From Climacium dendroides (lineage: Eukaryota; Streptophyta; Bryopsida; Hypnales; Climaciaceae), in the NCBI GenBank assembly GCA_950106755.1, contig OX467087.1, positions 13,458,047 through 13,522,046 on the forward strand: a DNA stretch of 64,000 nucleotides, in the 5' to 3' direction. A program made the position numbers and the translations under genes. Numbering within the stretch: the stretch's first letter is position 1; the number at the start of each line of letters is the position of its first letter. The notes beneath the pieces are model-generated. The model saw only the letters and a list, made by a program, of their open reading frames with translations. It was not told the DNA's origin and made no database searches. This document shows, in pieces, positions 22,619-34,623 of this stretch.

Positions 22619-23201
22619 CGGTCACCGGTCGGACCGTCGTTAAACCTGCGGTAGGCCCGGTCGGTCAGTCCGCGGCCCCTGCCTCTCTTCTCTTTCTCTC
22701 GTGGACAGTCCGCTACGGACCTGCGGTCGGCCCATCTGCGGCCTTCCACGCGGTCGGAGAGTCTGCTGCAGTGTTGCCGTTGTACACCCCCCCCCCCCCC
22801 CGCCATTCCGCCAACCACGATCTTCAATTTTGTAATTTGGTATTTATAGATTTCAGTTTCTATGCAAGCTTTCTTTTTGAGGTTCATTATTTCTAACGCT
22901 TCCCAAGAAATTATCTGATTTATTTGTTTTGTACATGGAGAATGAATAACCAAAATACATGCAGTGAAGACTTCTTCAATTTCCTATTCAACTATTCAAC
23001 CAAAGATAATGAATAAAAAAGGTTTATTACATTTTTCAAAATAAACACGCAAATTCCTATTATAGAGCAATGCGTGTCAAATGTCAAACCTCATTTCTCC
23101 TGCGTTCATAAAGTCTTCCAAATTCAAATCATAAAGATTTGAAGAACTATCTATGTAACGTATTCTAATCTAACCCGTTCTAAGAATGTAAGATTCAATT
23201 C
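22619..23201. other. Spacer downstream of the hAT transposase
   Basis: Remnant GC-rich units to about 22760, a poly-C run, then AT-rich DNA that would be the 3' end of the minus-strand transposase transcript. No gene seen. Confidence 0.4.
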
Positions 23202-26200
23202 CTAAGGATGATAATCACTATCTCCTTTTACCTCTGCCCCACTACTATAGTCTCTTGATATCCATCCGTCGTCTTCATCGTCGAAAGTATTGTTTTCATC
23301 ATCTGATGAAGCCAATACTTTTTCTTTCTCTTTTCCTTTGATTTCCGTAGATGTAGAAGCTTTCTTCCCCTTGCCTATGTTTGGATCATCCTTCCTCCGT
23401 AAGAAATTCTTACCGAGGATGCGTTCTCGAAGACCGCCGGCCAATCGTCCTTTCCTTGTGGGAAGAGTTGGAAGGGATAGTCGTGTATCCAAGGGGGTTC
23501 TTCCTCCATGTACTTTCTTCCTTGGGGAGATAGAAAATGGCTCCATCACTCGTTTCTTCTTAGGTTTAGCGGATTCTTCTACCATTGCTTCTTTTGCCTG
23601 TTGCCTCTGTTGGCAAACGACCGCTGTTATTTCATTCAGAGATCGCAGTTTCATGTCCTCTAGTCTTTGAGAACATTGTGGTGGGCGACTTGCTATGCTC
23701 TTGAACATTGATTCCAATGTCTCATCTTCCCCATCACTAGTACACTCTAAACTAGTGAATTTCCGCTTCATAGTTTCTTCTTGAATGTTGGAAGCTTGCA
23801 ATGTAGGTAGAAAACTCGCTGAACCCCCCAGAGTAGTACTACCATTTCCACCGTTCAACAATGAGCGTGGAGCGGGTGGAGGATCGTTATTCGTTGGACG
23901 TTGCGACCTCTGCATGTTGTCATTTCTGCCTTGGCCATTGTGGACCATGTTCGGACTTCTGCACTCTTTCGAACCTGAATCCCCCTTGTCCAATACCTCT
24001 AGCGGCTTAAGGCTTAGGGAGCTCAGTCCCTCGATGCTCTTATCAACCAATTTTTCTCCAAATTCGAAGCTTGTTTTGTCCGCATTCATTTTCTCCCAAG
24101 AATGTAGTTTGTCATTTTCTCTAGGTTGGCCTAATGGTATGGATGGAGACCTTTCATGTTCAATCACTTCCTTTGCTTGTAAAGTTTGACCTCTTGTAAC
24201 TGATATCCCGTTCTAAACTGCCTTTTCCACAATGGTGTCTTCCTTGTTTGCCAAAACGGTATGGCTGTTTAGAAGTCGGCTCCCATCTACAAATCTCGCT
24301 ATAAAAGGTAGATCTTCGTCTTCTAAAAATTCAAATTCATCTTGGTTATTTGTACCCAAGTCAATCATGTCATCATCATACTCATTTCGTCTTTGTGACG
24401 GTCTACCACGAAAAGCGTACGTGTCCTCGTTCAAATCCTCTTCTTCATCGAATTTGAGGTTGTCATCACTTGTTTCTGGTTCCAATTCCGATTCTCCTCT
24501 GTCGTCATTGACCTCCTCATTTCCACGCCATGGAAGATGTTCTTCCTCGACATCATGATCACTACTTTCGTCATCCTCCATAAGCCCCTCGAATTCCTCT
24601 GACTCCGCATTCTCGCGGTATCACATCTTCTCATCGTTCTCCTTTGAAGCAGCGAGGACTCTGGAATTGGTATACACATACACCAAATCCATGGCTCTCA
24701 TTGTTTTCAACTTGTTTCGAGCCTTATTATGAACAAAGGAATAGCTACTCCAATTTCGCTCGCATGAAGAGGAAGAGACCGATTGCCCTAAAATTCTCCT
24801 TGCAATCGGAGCAATGAGCTTTCTACAAACACCTTCAAAATCCCACCAAGCATGTGCCAATAATTTGGACTCGCTTGGGTTCAGCATATTGTGAAAAGGC
24901 GGTTCTTTATGTCGAAAAGCCATGAATTCTTTCACGACGTCAGCGTACTCTCCACGCTTACAAATTCGCATGAGGACACACTTGCATGCGTCAATCGCCT
25001 CACCATTGTCTGCTAGTTCTTTGTCGTGAAGCAAGTAGGGATTTAGAAGAGCTCCTGCATATTGAATATCGGTCTCCACGATTTCCCATCGCTCTTGGAA
25101 TGCTGCCCTCAATGGCTTTGCAAGTTCCGAACTTAGTTTAAAAGGCGAATTCTCCAAATCCACCACGTGCTTCCGTATTTTCCTCATGATATGCAAAACC
25201 TTGCCTGTGCATGGCGTCTTTGCATCTAAATCACGTAGGCCATGTACCACGGGGTCCAGCAACTGAACGAAATTGGTGCAACGCCTCCAAAAGTGGTCAT
25301 CGTTAATTATCTTTGTCGCATTTGTAGACTGCTCGCCACCATTCTTCTTCTTCCTCAATGTCCTCACATATTTTCGCCAACGAGGGTCTGTTACACACTG
25401 TTTTAAAGCACCCTTTACCTTCAACAATCGGTGAAGCGCCATGTAATTGGAGGAAAATCTTGTTTCCCCCGACATCAACAAGCTGTACTCTTTCTCGTAA
25501 CTCCAGAATATTGCAAGTGGCATGTGTCGCTTTCTAAAGAACTTAAGAACCGCTCGGGCGTCTGTTACTACCGTCTCCACCCATGTTTCCTTTACCCAAT
25601 CTTTGAGCAACAAATTTAAGGCGTGAACTACACAACCTTGGAAAAAAATGTAAGGATATTTGTCGGTTATAATCTCACATGCTCTGGGATTCAGAGGAGC
25701 ATTGTCCGTTGTTATTTGCACCACATTTTGAGGCCCCACCTTCTGTATGAATTCATCCAAAATAGAAGCCAAGTACTCTGCATTCTTTTCATGTCCACTT
25801 GTGTCCACTGATCCCAGAAATTGCTCCCCTGCGGAAGATACAAGCATGACATTTACCAATGGCCGATTCGTAACCGAGGACCACCCGTCAATAGACAATG
25901 TTGCACCAAACTTTCAGATACTATCCTCGGTCCTCTTATGCAACTTCACCTCAAGATCTGCCTTTGCTTCGTCTAGCAATTTAGTTCGTAGAGCTTGATA
26001 CGATGGAGGACTATATGGCCTTTTGAAGTCAGCCATTCTCATGACGGCTTCTTTGAATGCTGCAGTTCGAGCTACCGCGAATGGTATGTTTGCCGAATAG
26101 AAGACCTTAGCCCACAACATATTCAACTTCCGTCTTTCAGCTTCTTCAAATCCATCTGCTAATCGGCTTTGTTTTTGAGGCCTAGTTACAGAAGAAGGTG

Positions 26201-26597
26201 TAGGTCGTTGGTCACTTGATGTTTGGGCACTAGGAATCACCCTTGAAGTTGAAAGAGTTGCTTGTTCCGGTGCTGTGCACGAGTCTTCTTGTGTTGAACA
26301 TGGCGACTCCCTTCCATTTGAGGTATTGCCTAGAACCATCAGTGCGTTCCGACCATCTATATTTTCAATGATTGATTTGGATGGAAACATCCCATCACAA
26401 CGAAGGAAAAGAGACTTGACATCCGATGTCAATCGTGGACATAGGCTTATTCCTGAGTCGTGCCTGCCATTTTTGCCTTCGTATCCCAAGTGGCTCAACA
26501 TGCGACATTTCCGATTTATGAACTCCAACCCACATGCCTTACACTTCACTTTGCCGGGGGATGGAATGGTATACCAAAGATGAGAATTTGTACTCAT
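23202..26597 (-). pseudogene. hAT transposase with long acidic C-terminal extension, three nonsense codons
   Basis: A single frame of 1,132 codons from ATG 26597-26595. In order: BED-type zinc finger (VKCKACGLEF..MLSHLGY, residues about 10-55), a Ser/Thr/Pro linker, a DUF659 RNase-H-like region (LSIDGWSSVTNRPLVNVML, then ITTDNAPLNPRA), and the hAT dimerisation motif (SSSCERNWSSYSFVHNKARNKL). A roughly 450-residue extension follows, rich in Asp, Glu, Ser and Lys, ending SSGAEVKGDSDYHP. Stops: TGA at 25916-25914, TGA at 24623-24621, TAG at 24215-24213. All keep frame and fit C-to-T or G-to-A change. The closing tail is conserved in hAT#2, so the extension belongs to the protein. The transposase would cut and rejoin element ends. 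This copy is probably inactive. Confidence 0.88.
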
Positions 26598-26929
26598 TTT
26601 AAAAAATGAATAGCTTGCAGATCCAATTTGAAACTTCAAATATTGGCCTTCGATTTCAAACGCATAGTACGTTCATTCCTGCACCCAATCACATGTACGA
26701 AAAAAAATTTGTGTATGAAGCCTTGTAAACCAAAGCCCCCCTGTCCACTGAACTATACATTACCAAGCAACGGATACAAATTTTTCAATTTGCAGCTTGT
26801 AGCCCTTGGGAATCTTAGCGTTCAGCTTCTCAGGAGTGCTTGCAAATGACCTGAACCTTGCTCTTATACTCTGCCCAGTCTGCACTTTGCTTCAGAAATA
26901 AGAATTGACCGTTGCATAGTCCGTAGGCC

Positions 26930-27150
26930 GAGTACAACGGTCGTGAGAAATCAGCAGACGGTGCCGACCGCGTGGTGTGGGTGGACGGGGCCGATCGACG
27001 AAAAGGTCCGACTGAGCGGACGGGGCCGACCGCGCGGTCTGGGCGGACGGGGCCGACCAACCCAAGGGGGCCGACCGACCCCACAGGCCGGCCGACCTCA
27101 AAGGGCCGACCAACCCCAGAGGGCCGACTGACCCCACAGGGCCGAGCAAG
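26930..27150 (-). promoter_or_regulatory. GC-rich island upstream of the transposase gene
   Basis: A block of GGGCCGACC and GGACGG repeats, 330 to 550 bp upstream of the transposase ATG. By analogy with the islands before the Gly/Tyr-rich and RING genes it may be the promoter. No clear TATA box was found. Confidence 0.45.
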
Positions 27151-27522
27151 CAAATGAGGCATAACATTGAGTCTGAAATAGAACATATTGAATTGAATTC
27201 AAACAATGAAATAAATAAATAAATGAAAAAATAGACATATTCTTCAATTTATATGCCAAAAAAAAACTATATATATAAAGAAAGAGAGAGAATACAAAAT
27301 ATGTATATATAGATATACATGTAAAGTGAAGGAAATCAAAACATACTTTTGTAGCATACACCTATGATTTGATGTACATTATGAAGAAGCTATGATGAAC
27401 GCGATAGCCTAAGTACAATAATTTTTGGTAGAGAAAACTACTAATTAAAGTCCCCACAAGCTATTTATTTTCTACTAGTACTAATATAATAGATGTAGAG
27501 TAGGAAACGAAACATTTCCCTA
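27151..27522. other. AT-rich spacer
   Basis: No gene. It separates the transposase promoter island from the 3' end of the RING gene. Confidence 0.5.
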
Positions 27523-30500
27523 TTAGTTTTCAGTACTACTATCTTCTTCTGCAACATGAGATGTCCCCTCCTTCGCCATGAGTCTTCTGCTTTTGCGACA
27601 AGGTATCACCTCACCACCACTAGATCCTTCTCCAGTTTGTACTTCCATGTCAACCCTCTCAAATAGTCTTTTAGTTTTTGGAGAGTGGTCATCCTCTTCT
27701 TCAACTCTCCGTTTATTCTTCCGCTTCGGAGACAACTCCACTTCATGGGTGTTTAAAGTCCTCAGAGCGGCATCTACTAAGTCTTCGAGGTACTGGATGA
27801 CTTTATCTTTGCTCTGCACGTAATACCAAGCTGGTACACCTTTATAAGCTATTGGAGGTTCACCCCCTAGATACTTCCTCTACTTGGTGATAACATCATC
27901 CATCCGTTTATCGAAAGCCCGAGCAATCTCTTCCATCTTATGCCCTGTCATTGCTTTCGTGTTCAAGTCCAACATGCAACAAACCTTAGCTGCTTCTTCC
28001 AACTTCGCTAAGATGCGGGCCCGCCCGACCAAATCGGAATTGTATCCCTCGTACTACTTTGTGACTCTAGGATCAGACTCCACTTCCACAAAAGGGTCAT
28101 TTGGCCCTTCTTTCTTCCATTCCTTATCAGGAAATCGGAAGAATTTTTGGTGCTGCGTGCTCCAGTGCCCCCCCATGCTACGACAAAACATTTCTCTTGC
28201 ATCGTTATCCGGGATCCTGAAGGCATGCAATTCCACTTCCAAGTCCCGCGTCATCCAAAAGTACTCATCCTTGTCTTGAGGATCCATGTATAATGAATGC
28301 ATCCCTTCGTTTGGTAGCCATACCATTGGTTTTCCCCAATGCAAATGATTTTGGAATTTGTGTGGCGCTTGGTCTAGTGGAAGGTTCCACCAGTTGAATT
28401 CATGACCCGATGCCATAGAATGCAATATTCCTAGCATTTCATAAAACCTTGCATTCAAAGGAGTACGACAGTTGGGGCAACGGGCGGAATATTGTGCTGC
28501 TCTTTGGATGCAAAGAATATGAAAAGAGTGGCCACATTGACCCAAAGTTAGACCTCCTTCAAGCCCAAAACGATATTGGCAAAGAGAACACTTTTCCTTC
28601 ATCAAAGAAACATTGGGATCACTTCCAGGTATAAGCTGCTTCTCATGTTGAACAATATGAGCAGACAATGTGTTGTGAGGAACCCATCCTTCTTCCGCTT
28701 CCAACGCCCAATTGATGTTGTCTGATTTATAGGTTCTCCCGTGATTCAACCGCTCGAACATTCTATCCATGTTTCCCCAAACTGTAATGCACACTTTGGG
28801 ATCCTTTAATTCTGCGTCCAACTTCTCTTTCAAACGCAGGTGAGAAGACTGCACGTTGCTCAACGATTCGTCCGACTGCATTGCATACTTCAAGAGCCCC
28901 CTCATGAGTTGAGAGCATAAACTGAATTGTTGTTGTAGCACTAGAAGAAAAAGCAGGGTTTTGCGACTACAGTTTGCGACTGGTTTGTAGTCGTATCGGA
29001 CGTTTGCGACTTGGTGATATTCTGGAGTCCGCAGTCGCAGTGGACAAGTCGCATGAGTTGCACTGCAGTCGTGAGGTAGTTTGTCATTCGATAGGCAATG
29101 GAGAACTTCATCGATGAACTACTGTGACGTGGTTGCTGATGTGGAAGTTATTTCACTTATTTGTGTGCAACTGGTTTGCGATTGACATACAACTGGTGTG
29201 CAACTAGTTTGCGATTGATGTGCAACTCGTTTGCGACTAGTGTGCAACTAGTTTGCGATTGATGTGCAACTCGTTTGCAATTAGTGTGCAACTGGTTTGC
29301 GATTGACATACAACTAGTTTGCAACTAGTTTGCGACTTGGTTATAATTTATAGAGTTATAGATTATAGAAATCTACAAAGTGTAAAAATCTACACAGTGT
29401 AAAAATCTACAAAATATATAAATATTAGAATTTCACTATCAAAATTCATTACACAAGAATGCTATAACTTACCATTCTTATCTGTTCAAGTTGATGGTAT
29501 TCTTGACAATCGATATGGGACAATTGAATCGATTTTCAGTCATGTTCTAGTTGCATTGCACTTGTTCTCTAGTTGCATTTGAATCGTTTTTTAGTTGCAC
29601 TGTAGTCGGGCTCTAGTTGCATTATAGTTGATTCCTAGTTGCATTTGAGTCATTTCTAAGTTGCAATCTTCTAGTTTTTAGTTGCAACCTGTAATTAGAG
29701 CGATTGCATTTTTCCACGGTGGACTCTACTTCGTGGATAGCTGTCCACATGGACAACTGCGATAAATGCTAGATGTAGAATACCTCATGTCAGTTCTTCT
29801 GTTACAATATCGTAACCCTATTCTTCATTTTCTGACTACTTTGCGACTACAACTACATACACGTGAAATTTGGTGCAAATACAGAGGGCTACAGTCGCAT
29901 CTCAGTTGTATAGGACACATAGTCGCATCTCAGTGGGTTGCAACGGACACGTTTTTCTTCTAGTGTAGGTGCCTTGCCCACAGCACCCACCGTAGATCCC
30001 CGGTCTTCATTGGAAGGATATCGTATAGTATTTGTATGTGTTCCATTCTCTGCAGTGAAGACTCCGCGTCATTCTTTGCTTGAATTGCCAAGTCCAATTG
30101 TTGCCTTAATTCTTGGACTTCATGATTCACCGTTTGCGTGCAAGCAACTTCTAATGAGAGTGGAGGCACAACTTTAGGGCTCTCAATGGCCATAACGACT
30201 TCTACAGTCTTGTCCACAGCTTTGCCCTTGTCAAGAGGAAGCGAAAGTTGATCGCTTTCTTGAGTTGGTTGACTTGCCTCCAAGAGGCTTGCTCCGTCCT
30301 TGCAATATTCAGATGACTTGTCGTTTTGTAATGTCTTCAACATCTCCCGATGCCATTGTAAATTGTCCTCAGATGTCTTCAATTGCAAAACCAACTTCTG
30401 GTTTTGGGACTCCAACGTCCCATTTGAGAGCTTTAAAGTCTCAACTTCTTTTTGAAGACTAAAACACATATCTTTCAAGGCTTTATGGTCTTTATCCCAG

Positions 30501-32194
30501 AACACCATAGAGCAATGCTTATCCAATTTGTCGAACTTGACCTTCAGGCGATCATGATCTTCTTTGTCATAATTGACCTTCATGAGCTCCTCGTTTTGTG
30601 TTTGAAGCTCAACCATAGCCTTGAGATTTTCCACCTTCTCTTCTTGGAGCTTATCTGCAAATTCAATGAATTTTCTGAAGGCCACGGCACCCTCCAGTAT
30701 CTCTGGTGTCATGCTCATAAATTCTTCAGCTATTTGTATGAGGGCAGGTGTCATAACAGCTACAAGTTTAGTTGTACATGATAGAGAGTAGGTAGTCTTG
30801 AACAGTTCGCCGAACTTCCATACTCGGTTGCACGGGGTTGAGGTTTGCCCTTCATCTATCGTGCCTCCTTCATTTGTTGTACCCTCTTCATTTGCAGAAG
30901 GATGAACTTCTTCATGAACTTCAAAAGTCTTCCATTTAAGAGAACATTGTAGTAAGTGCTCTATTTCTTGTAGCGGAGGCATCATCGATAAAGTCTTTAG
31001 ATCCTCTGGACCCAAGAACGCTAGGATTGGATTCTCCTCCATCTTTGGGGTCTCTTCGCCATTGTTAAGAACGCCTGGTTCCCGAGAGTCCATTTCTGCC
31101 TTCTGTAGGTTCTCATCATTCATATTTTGGGAAGGTGGCATTTCATGCATTGGACTCCGAACTGGACTTGTACTTCTATTAATTTCTTCATCTGTAGTCC
31201 TGGTACTGATGTCCATAAGGGCATCACTATCTAGAAGACGAGTGATTCTAGCAATTGCCCTGTCCATCTCTTCTGAGGGAATCTCTTCTTTGCACTTCAA
31301 CGTCGATCCTTGTTTTGATGGATGAGATGGCACCTTGAAAATACCAGGTTCTCCCTTCGCGCTTGATGCAATTGGTAAAGGGCTCAGAAACATCGGTAGA
31401 GTATCAAGCACGACTCGTTCTACACCCTTCGAAGAAGACGCTAAAGCTTTTGTAGTATTACATACGGTATCCGGTTCTAGCGTCATACTTCCTCCTCCAT
31501 TACCTTCTGTATTTTCCACTTCGGGTTGAAGTGAAATGTCAGCTTGATTCGTAAGATCTGCTGATGTGGCATTCATTTTGCTACTTTCAAGGGGGCACTC
31601 CTCCTTGTTTTCCCCTTTGTCTTTCATGTTCTGCACTTCGTTTTGAATAGAAACATGTTTTTCTTCCGTGTTGTGCTATAGAGTAGCATTGCCTTCAACC
31701 ATTTGAAAAAGTTGTCCCTTTGAAACAAACGTATCGGGAATATCTTTCTGGCCATCAGGAAGCACAAACAGTGTTTCTACTGTCCCGGGGTACGTACTCC
31801 AATCCACCTTGCAAGCCAACTTCAATTCTGTATACACCATGCTTGCTATGGTGTAGTTAATTCTACCCTTGCTCATCGATTTGTCCCCGAAGAGAGCCCG
31901 CCACACCTCTACGGAACGATGGACAAAATGAGGGCTGAGACAACTTGCGGGTTTAAAAGAAAACTCTCGAGTGTGACCAGCATGTAATTCTTCAGGCCAC
32001 AACTTCCCAATGTGATACATCTTCACATATTTCTTGCACAACTTGGAAGTCCAGTATTCATCGACCACCTTCTCCCACTCAGGCTCTACTAAAATGTTCT
32101 CCTCCTTTAAAATGTCAAGACGGAGCTCGTGACGAGCTCCTTTTTGTTTCGATCTCTTGCTACTTTCACCTTTAATGCCGCCCTTTTCTTCCAT
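27523..32194 (-). pseudogene. Large coiled-coil RING-H2 protein gene (hAT#1 cargo), split by a CACTA element
   Basis: Start ATG 32194-32192. Removing the CACTA element and one 3-bp duplication leaves one frame of about 1,213 codons to 27523, broken only by three TAG codons (31678-31676, 28056-28054, 27882-27880). Residues about 35-130 are the domain shared with the Gly/Tyr-rich gene (CKKYVKMYHIGKLWP; INYTIASMVYTELKLACKVDW). A Ser/Glu-rich region follows, then a long coiled coil (about 507-630). A RING-H2 finger lies at about 859-899: CSLC, CGHSFHILC and CPNC give C-X2-C...C-X-H-X2-H-X2-C...C-X2-C. The C-terminus is basic then acidic, with a possible nuclear signal (KRKNKRR). RING-H2 proteins are usually E3 ubiquitin ligases; the target is unknown. 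The function in the transposon is inferred, not shown. Confidence 0.75.
28939..29965 (+). mobile_element. CACTA-type non-autonomous element, copy 2 (1,027 bp)
   Basis: Starts CACTAGAAGAAAAAGC and ends GTTTTTCTTCTAGTG. Flanked by TAG (28936-28938 and 29966-29968). Very similar to copy 1, with fewer internal subterminal repeat units. It is inserted in the coding sequence of the RING gene: the minus-strand codon CTA (Leu) is duplicated, and the frame continues as LQQQFS after the element. Confidence 0.92.
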
Positions 32195-32396
32195 AGCTAC
32201 TTGATGCCTTGATTCTTCTCTTCAACCGTGTGTAAATGACTAATTCAAAATCCCTCCGGTGTAATCAAAGATATATGACCCCAACTCTCTACCACATAGG
32301 AGCAACTGGCGCGGTGAGGCAACAGTAGCACATTCAATGTGGTATTGTTTCCCAAGGAGGAGAATTGAAGTGAGGAAAAATGCCTTGGCCGTCCCC

Positions 32397-32747
32397 TCAT
32401 ATAGCCGTCTGCGCCCAAACCTAAAACTTGTCTTCCCGAATCTACCCCGGACGACGCGAACCTACCCCGAACCTGCGGACGGCGTTCGATCGGACGGTCC
32501 GTCCGCTCCTGAACCTGCGGACTGGCGGTCCGCCTGACCGCTCCGTCGGTCGCCCTCCCAACCGCTCCGTCGGACACCCGACCGACCGCTGCGACGTCAC
32601 ACCCGACCGCTCCCACGACCATCCGACCAACCGTTGGACGCCGACCGACCACAGTCCAGCCGCGTCCATGACGCCTGGACGATGGACGTCCGGACGTCCG
32701 GATTTTGGACGCGATTTTGTGATGGACGTACGTCCGAGACAACCCTG
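32397..32747 (-). promoter_or_regulatory. GC-rich right end of hAT#1, doubling as promoter of the RING gene
   Basis: The outer 60 bases match the left end of hAT#2 closely (CAGGGTTGTC, GGACGT.CGTCC, CGCGTCC). The inner edge has a TATA-like word (CTATATGA on the minus strand, about 32397-32404), roughly 200 bp before the ATG at 32194. The same inner block (TTTTAGGT..GG..C.GACGG.TATAT) recurs at 37480-37500 in hAT#2 next to the transposase tail. Confidence 0.6.
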
Positions 32748-33469
32748 CTTCTTGGAAAGCAAGGTAAGGTTCGTCAAGCCGGAGGCAATGGCGTTCTACA
32801 AGCCCTACGAACAAAATGACGACAAGCTTGGGGATTGGGATGCTAATGTGTGGGACAATTCTATGAGCTCTGGAATCAAGATGGCGATCATAGACTTCAG
32901 GAACATCCCAAGCATCGTCCACAAGCAGGCAGAACAGATGCTTCCTATTTCGACAAGTTCATGTCCATTCTTGAAGATGATCGGGACACTTAGCTCACCA
33001 ATCCAAAGGTATGACTATGGATAGTAGGAGAAAAGGAGGTCGAGTTAGAGCTCCCAGGGTTTATTAGGACGTCTGAGTTTGGGAAGGCCTACTCCGTGCG
33101 CTACGCGGATTATCTTCCGTTCCATTTTGAGCGCATTGGAGACATCCCAGAGAGGAGAAGTCATACAAAGGATCTGGTCCATCTTCTCTTCCTGGTGAAG
33201 AACGGGGCAGAAATTAAGAATTGCCAAATTCCAGAGAGATTCGATGTCCTTGCGAAATCCCACTACAACACGAGGAGGCAGACCCTTGAGGTGGAATACA
33301 AGATCTATGACACTAAACTGTGAATGGAGTTCTATTTGAGCGTGTTGGACCTGTTTTTGTCGCCAAGGGACAAAGTGCTCACATTTTTTGTGGGAAGAAA
33401 AGCTATATGTGCTGCATGGGTAAATCGATTTTTTAGATGATTTTATATAGAGGTCCATAGGAATTGTCT

Positions 33470-33700
33470 GTAGAACTCCCTCCCTTTAACTTGATTCGAG
33501 TTAAACTTCTCGTCCTATCTGATCTTCTACCTATCTAGTCATTAGATCACTGTCTTGTTGGCGACAACTTCATGTAATATCATTTCCTAGATGATTTCAT
33601 ATAGATGTTCACATGAAATGAATGTAAAACTCCTTCCCTTTAACTCGACTCGACTTAAAGGTCGTATTCTAACTAAACTTCTTTGTATCCTGTAGATGCC
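33470..33700 (+). other. Probable intron within copy B
   Basis: T-rich, with repeated CCCTTTAACT(C/T)GA(T/C)TCGA(C/G)TTAAA words (also near 34715), and ends in TATCCTGTAG before the next open frame. Taken as intronic. Confidence 0.35.
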
Positions 33701-34623
33701 GTCATTAGATCACTTTGTTGTGGGAGACAACCTCAAGAAAGAAGAGTTCCTCACATTGTGCGTGGAGTCGGGACGAGCAGGAGTTTGAAGAAAATAGAGA
33801 GAGAAGAGCATCGATTTCCTATGGAAGAAAAGCATTGGTCTTGGCAAAGGGGCAAGAGCCTTTGGATGAGGATCTCAAAATTCTAGATCAGGATCCAAGA
33901 GAAGATGCTATGGACCTCATTGATGACACTAAGGATGCTACAGGGCATTGGACTGATCCAGTTGAGGCCACCCTGGAATTCTTCCCAAGGACAGGCGTCG
34001 GATCGGCTGTGGCTCTGAAGAGCAGCGACATGAGGAGGTCTTCTAGTTCGTCTGCCCAAAATCAGACGTCGATCTCGCATCTGCGGGGGGAACAAAAGAA
34101 GAAACGAGCCCCTCCAACAACACCAATTCTAGTTGATCAGTAATGGATCCTGAACCTCATCGTGAAGAACAATGAGAAGCAGGCCAAAGCGCCGGCAAAG
34201 GAATGTAAAGCGCAAAGGGAGGAAATGAAGCGGGTCCGTCTGGATACGCAAGACATGATGAGGGAGTTCATGGCATCTATGATCGTCACCATGTCCAATG
34301 TGGCGGCAAATACCCTCAATGCGTTGTTGCATGCGAGACCGATGATGGCGTTGGAGCCTTCAGCAAGGTCCTTGCAGCTATTGCTTTCCAACTACCCGCA
34401 AGGGTCGACTAGTAGTGCTAGACAGGCACACACTCCGTCAGCCAACATAACTGGTGGGGCGGACATGTCAGAGAATTTTTTGGCGCAAGCGTCACCCAAT
34501 TCTACGCCAAACCAAGTTGAGTCTGCGCCGAGTGACGACATGTTGGACAGGAATCCGTCCACGGTAGGTGATGCAGGGGTCGACGCTCCAACTGTGGCTA
34601 ATGACAAAGAGGCCACAAAGTAG

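Larger units (their letters stand above)
9028..32747. mobile_element. hAT#1: 23.7-kb hAT transposon with cargo genes and nested insertions
   Basis: The left end is CAGGGTTGTACGGACG and the right end, read inwards, is CAGGGTTGTCTCGGACG. Both are flanked by the same 8-bp sequence CTTCTTGG (9020-9027 and 32748-32755). hAT elements make 8-bp duplications and often begin CAGGG. The host reading frame continues across the empty site, which independently supports these borders. The element encodes a BED/DUF659/hAT-C transposase (26597-23202). Other content: kinase-like gene, LTR element, Gly/Tyr-rich gene, 62-bp minisatellite, RING gene with a CACTA insertion. Subtracting the LTR and CACTA insertions leaves about 17.5 kb. 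It could be one large cargo element, or a smaller one enlarged by later nested insertions whose own borders are no longer visible. Confidence 0.82.
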
